Source: Alentia gelatinosa (taxonomy: Eukaryota > Annelida > Polychaeta > Phyllodocida > Polynoidae). From it: a stretch of 64,000 nucleotides of DNA. The DNA is taken from contig OX465589.1 in assembly GCA_950022655.1 (NCBI GenBank), positions 24,295,626 to 24,359,625 on the forward strand, given 5' to 3'. The position numbers and the translations under genes are program-made. Shown piece after piece: positions 60,401 through 64,000 of this stretch (positions are counted from its first letter, which is position 1; the number at the start of each line of letters is the position of its first letter). The notes under the pieces were generated by a model, which saw only the letters and a program-made list of their open reading frames with translations, was not told where the DNA came from and made no database searches.

Positions 60401-63400
60401 AGACCTGGACGTCCCCCTGCATTGGGGATTTTCCGCACCTCCAGGTCTGGCATGTCCCCTGCAACTATTTTTCTTTGTAAGACCAAGTCTAATTAAACAA
60501 ATTGGACATTAAGCTACCCAAACAAACTGTGTGGGACCTAAAAGGACTAGAGGCCAACCGTATATTAACTACATTCACATAATTACAATGAGGACTTTCA
60601 AATGCTATACACATAGTGGAAAGCTAAGTGTGCATGGAAGTGTTACCCAAATGATATGAGGGTAGTCTATGCCAAGTAGAGACCTGCTAATATGTTGCTG
60701 CATATGCAGTGATGGGTGATAGATGGAGAAAATGTTTTAATATGTCGCAGTTTGAAATATGTATGAAATCCTTTTGGAGCGATATTTTAATTGAAGAATT
60801 TGTCTTACCACTTCTTTTAATATTTCTCATGGTGAATTGGTTTAAACTTTTCCCAGGTGCCCTGTTGACCCTCCTATAAAGTTATGGGTGAAAGATGCAG
60901 TGAGTGTCACATACCTTATTTTAAAAGAGTATGTCAGAAGAAACAAGAATGTCAGACCTGGACGTCCCCCTGCATGGGAGATTTTCCGCACCTCCAGGTC
61001 TGGCATGTCCCCTGCAACTATTTTTCTTTGTAAGACCAAGTCTAATTAAACAAATTGAAAGGACTAGAGGCCAACCATATATTAACTACATTCACATAAT
61101 TACAATGAGGACCTTCAAATGCTATACACACAGTGGAAAGCTAAGTGTGCATGGAAGTGTTACCCAAATGATATGAGGGTAGTCTATGCCAAGTAGAGAC
61201 CTGCTAATATGTTGCTGCATATGCAGTAATGGGTGATAGATGGACAAAATGTTTTAATATGTCGCAGTTTGAAATATGTATGAAATCCTTTTGGAGCGAC
61301 ATTTTAATTGAAGAATTTGTCTTACCACTTCTTTTAATATTTCTCATGGTGAATTGGTTTAAACTTTTCCCAGGTGCCCTGTTGACCCTCCTATAAAGTT
61401 ATGGGTGATAGATGCAGTGAGTGTCACATACCTTATTTTAAAAGAGTATGTCAGAAGAAACAAGAATGTCAGACCTGGACGTCCCCCTGCATTGGGGATT
61501 TTCCGCACCTCCAGGTCTGGCATGTCCCCTGCAACTATTTTTCTTTGTAAGACCAAGTCTAATTAAACAAATTGGACATTAAGCTACCCAAACAAACTGT
61601 GTGGGACCTAAAAGGACTAGAGGCCAACCGTATATTAACTACATTCACATAATTACAATGAGGACTTTCAAATGCTATACACATAGTGGAAAGCTAAGTG
61701 TGCATGGAAGTGTTACCCAAATGATATGAGGGTAGTCTATGCCAAGTAGAGACCTGCTAATATGTTGCTGCATATGCAGTGATGGGTGATAGATGGAGAA
61801 AATGTTTTAATATGTCGCAGTTTGAAATATGTATGAAATCCTTTTGGAGCGATATTTTAATTGAAGAATTTGTCTTACCACTTCTTTTAATATTTCTCAT
61901 GGTGAATTGGTTTAAACTTTTCCCAGGTGCCCTGTTGACCCTCCTATAAAGTTATGGGTGAAAGATGCAGTGAGTGTCACATACCTTATTTTAAAAGAGT
62001 ATGTCAGAAGAAACAAGAATGTCAGACCTGGACGTCCCCCTGCATGGGGGATTTTCCGCACCTCCAGGTCTGGCATGTCCCCTGCAACTATTTTTCTTTG
62101 TAAGACCAAGTCTAATTAAACAAATTGAAAGGACTAGAGGCCAACCGTATATTAACTACATTCACATAATTACAATGAGGACCTTCAAATGCTATACACA
62201 CAGTGGAAAGCTAAGTGTGCATGGAAGTGTTACCCAAATGATATGAGGGTAGTCTATGCCAAGTACAGACCTGCTAATATGTTGCTGCATATGCAGTAAT
62301 GGGTGATAGATGGAGAAAATGTTTTAATATGTCGCAGTTTGAAATATGTATGAAATCCTTTTGGAGCGACATTTTAATTGAAGAATTTGTCTTACCACTT
62401 CTTTTAATATTTCTCATGGTGAATTGGTTTAAACTTTTCCCAGGTGCCCTGTTGACCCTCCTATAAAGTTATGGGTGATAGATGCAGTGAGTGTCACATC
62501 CCTTATTTTAAAAGAGTATGTCGGAAGAAACAAGAATGTCAGACCTGGACGTCCCCCTGCATTGGGGATTTTCCGCACCTCCAGGTCTGGCATGTCCCCT
62601 GCAACTATTTTGCTTTGTAAGACCAAGTCTAATTAAACAAATTGGACATTAAGCTACCCAAACAAACTGTGTGGGACCTAAAAGGACTAGAGGCCAACCG
62701 TATATTAACTACATTCACATAATTACAGTGAGGACTTTCAAATGCTATACACATAGTGGAAAGCTAAGTGTGCATGGAAGTTTTACCCAAATGATATGAG
62801 GGTAGTCTATGCCAAGTAGAGACCTGCTAATATGTTGCTGCATATGCAGTGATGGGTGATAGATGGAGAAAATGTTTTAATATGTCGCAGTTTTAAATAT
62901 GTATGAAATCCTTTTGGAGCGATATTTTAATTGAAGAATTTGTCTTACCACTTCTTTTAATATTTCTCATGGTGAATTGGTTTAAACTTTTCCCAGGTGC
63001 CCTGTTGACCCTCCTATAAAGTTATGGGTGAAAGATGCAGTGAGTGTCACATACCTTATTTTAAAAGAGTATGTCAGAAGAAACAAGAATGTCAGACCTG
63101 GACGTCCCCCTGCATGGGGGATTTTCCGTACCTCCAGGTCTGGCATGTCCCCTGCAACTATTTTTCTTTGTAAGACCAAGTCTAATTAAACAAATTGAAA
63201 GGACTAGAGGCCAACCGTATATTAACTACATTCACATAATTACAATGAGGACCTTCAAATGCTATACACACAGTGGAAAGCTAAGTGTGCATGGAAGTGT
63301 TACCCAAATGATATGAGGGTAGTCTATGCCAAGTAGAGACCTGCTAATATGTTGCTGCATATGCAGTAATGGGTGATAGATGGACAAAATGTTTTAATAT

Positions 63401-64000
63401 GTCGCAGTTTGAAATATGTATGAAATCCTTTTGGAGCGACATTTTAATTGAAGAATTTGTCTTACCACTTCTTTTAATATTTCTCATGGTGAATTGGTTT
63501 AAACTTTTCCCAGGTGCCCTGTTGACCCTCCTATAAAGTTATGGGTGATAGATGCAGTGAGTGTCACATACCTTATTTTAAAAGAGTATGTCAGAAGAAA
63601 CAAGAATGTCAGACCTGGACGTCCCCCTGCATTGGGGATTTTCCGCACCTCCAGGTCTGGCATGTCCCCTGCAACTATTTTTCTTTGTAAGACCAAGTCT
63701 AATTAAACAAATTGGACATTAAGCTACCCAAACAAACTGTGTGGGACCTAAAAGGACTAGAGGCCAACCGTATATTAACTACATTCACATAATTACAATG
63801 AGGACTTTCAAATGCTATACACATAGTGGAAAGCTAAGTGTGCATGGAAGTGTTACCCAAATGATATGAGGGTAGTCTATGCCAAGTAGAGACCTGCTAA
63901 TATGTTGCTGCATATGCAGTGATGGGTGATAGATGGAGAAAATGTTTTAATATGTCGCAGTTTGAAATATGTATGAAATCCTTTTGGAGCGATATTTTAA
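45500..64000. repeat. 3210-bp and 10700-bp higher-order repeat zone in family 2
   Basis: The variant TTTTCCGTACC falls at about 46009, 49219, 52429, 56709, 59919 and 63129, with spacings of 3210, 3210, 4280, 3210 and 3210. CCAACCATAT follows the same rhythm (47167, 50377, 53587, 57867, 61077). Private variants recur at exactly +10700: TTGGAGTGAC (49525 and 60225), CATGGGAG (50279 and 60979), AAGTTTTACCC (52081 and 62781). The 3+3+4 dimer block of 10.7 kb is thus itself repeated. Confidence 0.9.

Larger units (their letters stand above)
30050..64000. repeat. Satellite family 2: 517/553-bp monomers, at least 63 copies, open at right edge
   Basis: A fixed point in the monomer recurs from 30401 to 63499 at intervals of 517 (33 times) or 553 bp (29 times). 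The 36-bp difference is one block, GACATTAAGCTACCC to GTGTGGGACCTA, present or absent after AAACAAATTG. Two monomer types alternate. Type A has ACTTTCAAATG, CACATAG, CAGTGATG, GGTGAAAG and CATGGGGG. Type B has ACCTTCAAATG, CACACAG, CAGTAATG, GGTGATAG and CATTGGGG. The usual repeat is therefore a 1070-bp dimer. The left edge joins family 0 within a shared SINE-tail segment. The array continues beyond 64000. Confidence 0.97.

Noticed and set aside
30401..63696. A 65-codon minus-strand frame in every family 2 monomer and an 81-codon plus-strand frame in many
   Set aside because: They stay open only because the monomers are nearly identical. Differences change amino acids freely, the two frames overlap on opposite strands over the hairpin, and neither shows a known motif.
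23772..64000. CRISPR-like regular repeats
   Set aside because: The units are 517-1072 bp tandem repeats without unique spacers, in a eukaryotic context, and no cas gene is present.
30050..64000. CENP-B box
   Set aside because: I looked for TTCG-N4-A-N2-CGGG in the family 1 and family 2 monomers and found no match.

Overview
The window looks like repeat-rich nuclear DNA of an animal. I found no intact protein-coding gene, rRNA, tRNA or CRISPR array. Evidence for a eukaryote: a tRNA-derived SINE with a pol III B box, a transposase remnant split by a short phase-matched intron, inverted-repeat (MITE-like) elements, a Ty3/gypsy-like Gag remnant, and more than 40 kb of tandem satellite DNA. The repeat style suggests a marine invertebrate, perhaps a cephalochordate or other invertebrate deuterostome. 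That placement is a weak inference.

Layout. 1-8270: AT-rich intergenic DNA with MITE-like elements, including a pogo-like MITE at 1701-1883 and a family with AGGCCTTTTTCC ends at 4134-5588. It also holds a GC-rich long inverted repeat at 6766-6944. 8276-10580: a 61-bp tandem repeat and two partial copies of a degraded minus-strand Gag gene, one split by a 564-bp MITE. 10811-19115: a SINE and at least eight minus-strand fragments of a dead MULE-type transposase, partly carried by a 1.44-kb segmental duplication (11086-12529 and 16877-18317). 19281-21230: a G-rich minisatellite whose period changes from 177 to 280, 303 and 312 bp. 21303-23771 and 29258-29990: satellite family 0 (700/860-bp units, 1560-bp higher-order period). 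23772-29257: satellite family 1 (1072-bp monomer, 2144-bp ABAB period). 30050 to the right edge: satellite family 2 (517/553-bp monomers in 1070-bp dimers, with 2140-, 3210- and 10700-bp higher-order periods). Family 2 runs off the window.

How the parts relate. Families 1 and 2 share two blocks: a SINE-tail-like segment and a roughly 50-nt hairpin whose arms read CAGACCTGG/CCAGGTCTG around a CCCC-TGCA-GGGGATTTTCC core. Most of the rest of the two monomers is unrelated. Families 0 and 1 share another hairpin (TGCCTGTGGC/GCCACAGGCA) and a CTGTGAACCTG block. The satellites therefore look like successive amplifications from a common pool of short hairpin-bearing mobile elements. The transposase copies share the same two stop codons, so they multiplied after the gene had died. 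The most unusual content is the nested satellite hierarchy and the hairpin shared across families.
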